20,428 nucleotides of DNA from a virus. Of the stretch, positions 20,309 through 20,428 are shown piece after piece (the first letter of the stretch is position 1; the number at the start of each line of letters is the position of its first letter). Location: the IMG/VR virus record IMGVR_UViG_3300034418_004100, positions 1 to 20,428 of that record; one strand, given 5' to 3'. The notes beneath the pieces are model-generated. The model ran no database searches, was not told where the DNA came from, and saw only the letters and a list, made by a program, of their open reading frames with translations. A program made the position numbers and the translations under genes.

Positions 20309-20428
20309 ATGATTTGTAAATGTAATAATATAATACCTTCTGGCAGAGTTAAACTTGGCTTTAGTGTATGTGTACAGTGTTCAAACGTAGAAGCATATGG
20401 CTGTGCACCACTAATAAACCACAAAACC
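20309..20428 (+). CDS. Zinc-ribbon-like protein, 3' part outside the window
   Basis: Forty residues are visible. They start MICKCNN and continue to FSVCVQCSNVEAYGCAP and INHKT at the right edge. C-x-C near the N-terminus and C-x2-C about 17 residues later can form one zinc site. The C-x2-CS...YG...NHKT pattern recalls a small zinc-finger protein frequent in marine phages, from memory only. It is the first gene after promoter copy 4. Such proteins may bind nucleic acid or RNA polymerase, but the role is not known and the end is missing. Confidence 0.65.
   Translation, partial: MICKCNNIIPSGRVKLGFSVCVQCSNVEAYGCAPLINHKT

Noticed and set aside
1-20428. CRISPR array, insertion sequence, integrase or attachment site
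   Set aside because: No regularly spaced repeats with spacers, no terminal inverted repeats with transposase, and no recombinase motif were seen on either strand.

Overview
The window is a 20.4-kb piece of an AT-rich tailed-phage genome, very probably a virus of a Bacteroidota (flavobacterial-type) host. Most start codons lack a Shine-Dalgarno sequence and are preceded instead by A/T-only leaders, which is usual in that phylum. One early gene carries a lipobox. The structural proteins resemble, from memory and not from a search, those of uncultured marine phages and the head module of crAss-like (Crassvirales-type) podoviruses. There is no integrase, repressor, transposase, canonical tRNA or CRISPR array in view.

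Layout. Everything from 1 to about 17,635 is read leftward (minus strand) and everything from about 17,985 to the end is read rightward (plus strand). The two arms diverge from a 349-bp gene-free control region (17,636-17,984).

Reading the left arm in its own direction, it starts with a very basic 87-aa protein, a 96-aa protein and a 36-aa one-helix membrane peptide. The chaperonin pair follows, with groEL BEFORE groES. Next come a 101-aa possible virion protein, a winged-helix-like protein, three small Lys/Arg/Cys-rich proteins, an HExxH metallopeptidase-like protein, a probable holin, two probable virion surface proteins (one with a LamG-like fold) and several small proteins. A possible small terminase subunit leads into the packaging/head module: large terminase, portal, probable scaffold and major capsid protein. 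A strong UUCG-loop terminator follows the capsid gene. After it come a 270-aa protein, a probable connector/ring protein and a head-tail structural protein that runs off the left edge. The order TerL - portal - scaffold - MCP - connector proteins fits a short-tailed phage with a large portal.

The right arm is a train of very small, tightly overlapping genes of unknown function, including a 55-aa lipoprotein, hydrophobic peptides and a zinc-ribbon protein cut by the right edge. It looks like the early (host-takeover) region. Its most striking feature is a 26-bp bipartite motif, AAATACGA-N8-GGATAATATA, present four times with identical spacing, each time just upstream of a gene group. This is best read as a phage-specific early promoter.

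Other unexplained structure includes CACGTTT repeats spaced by 10 and 20 bp in the control region, an attenuator-like hairpin in the leftward leader, and a tRNA-like T-arm between early genes.
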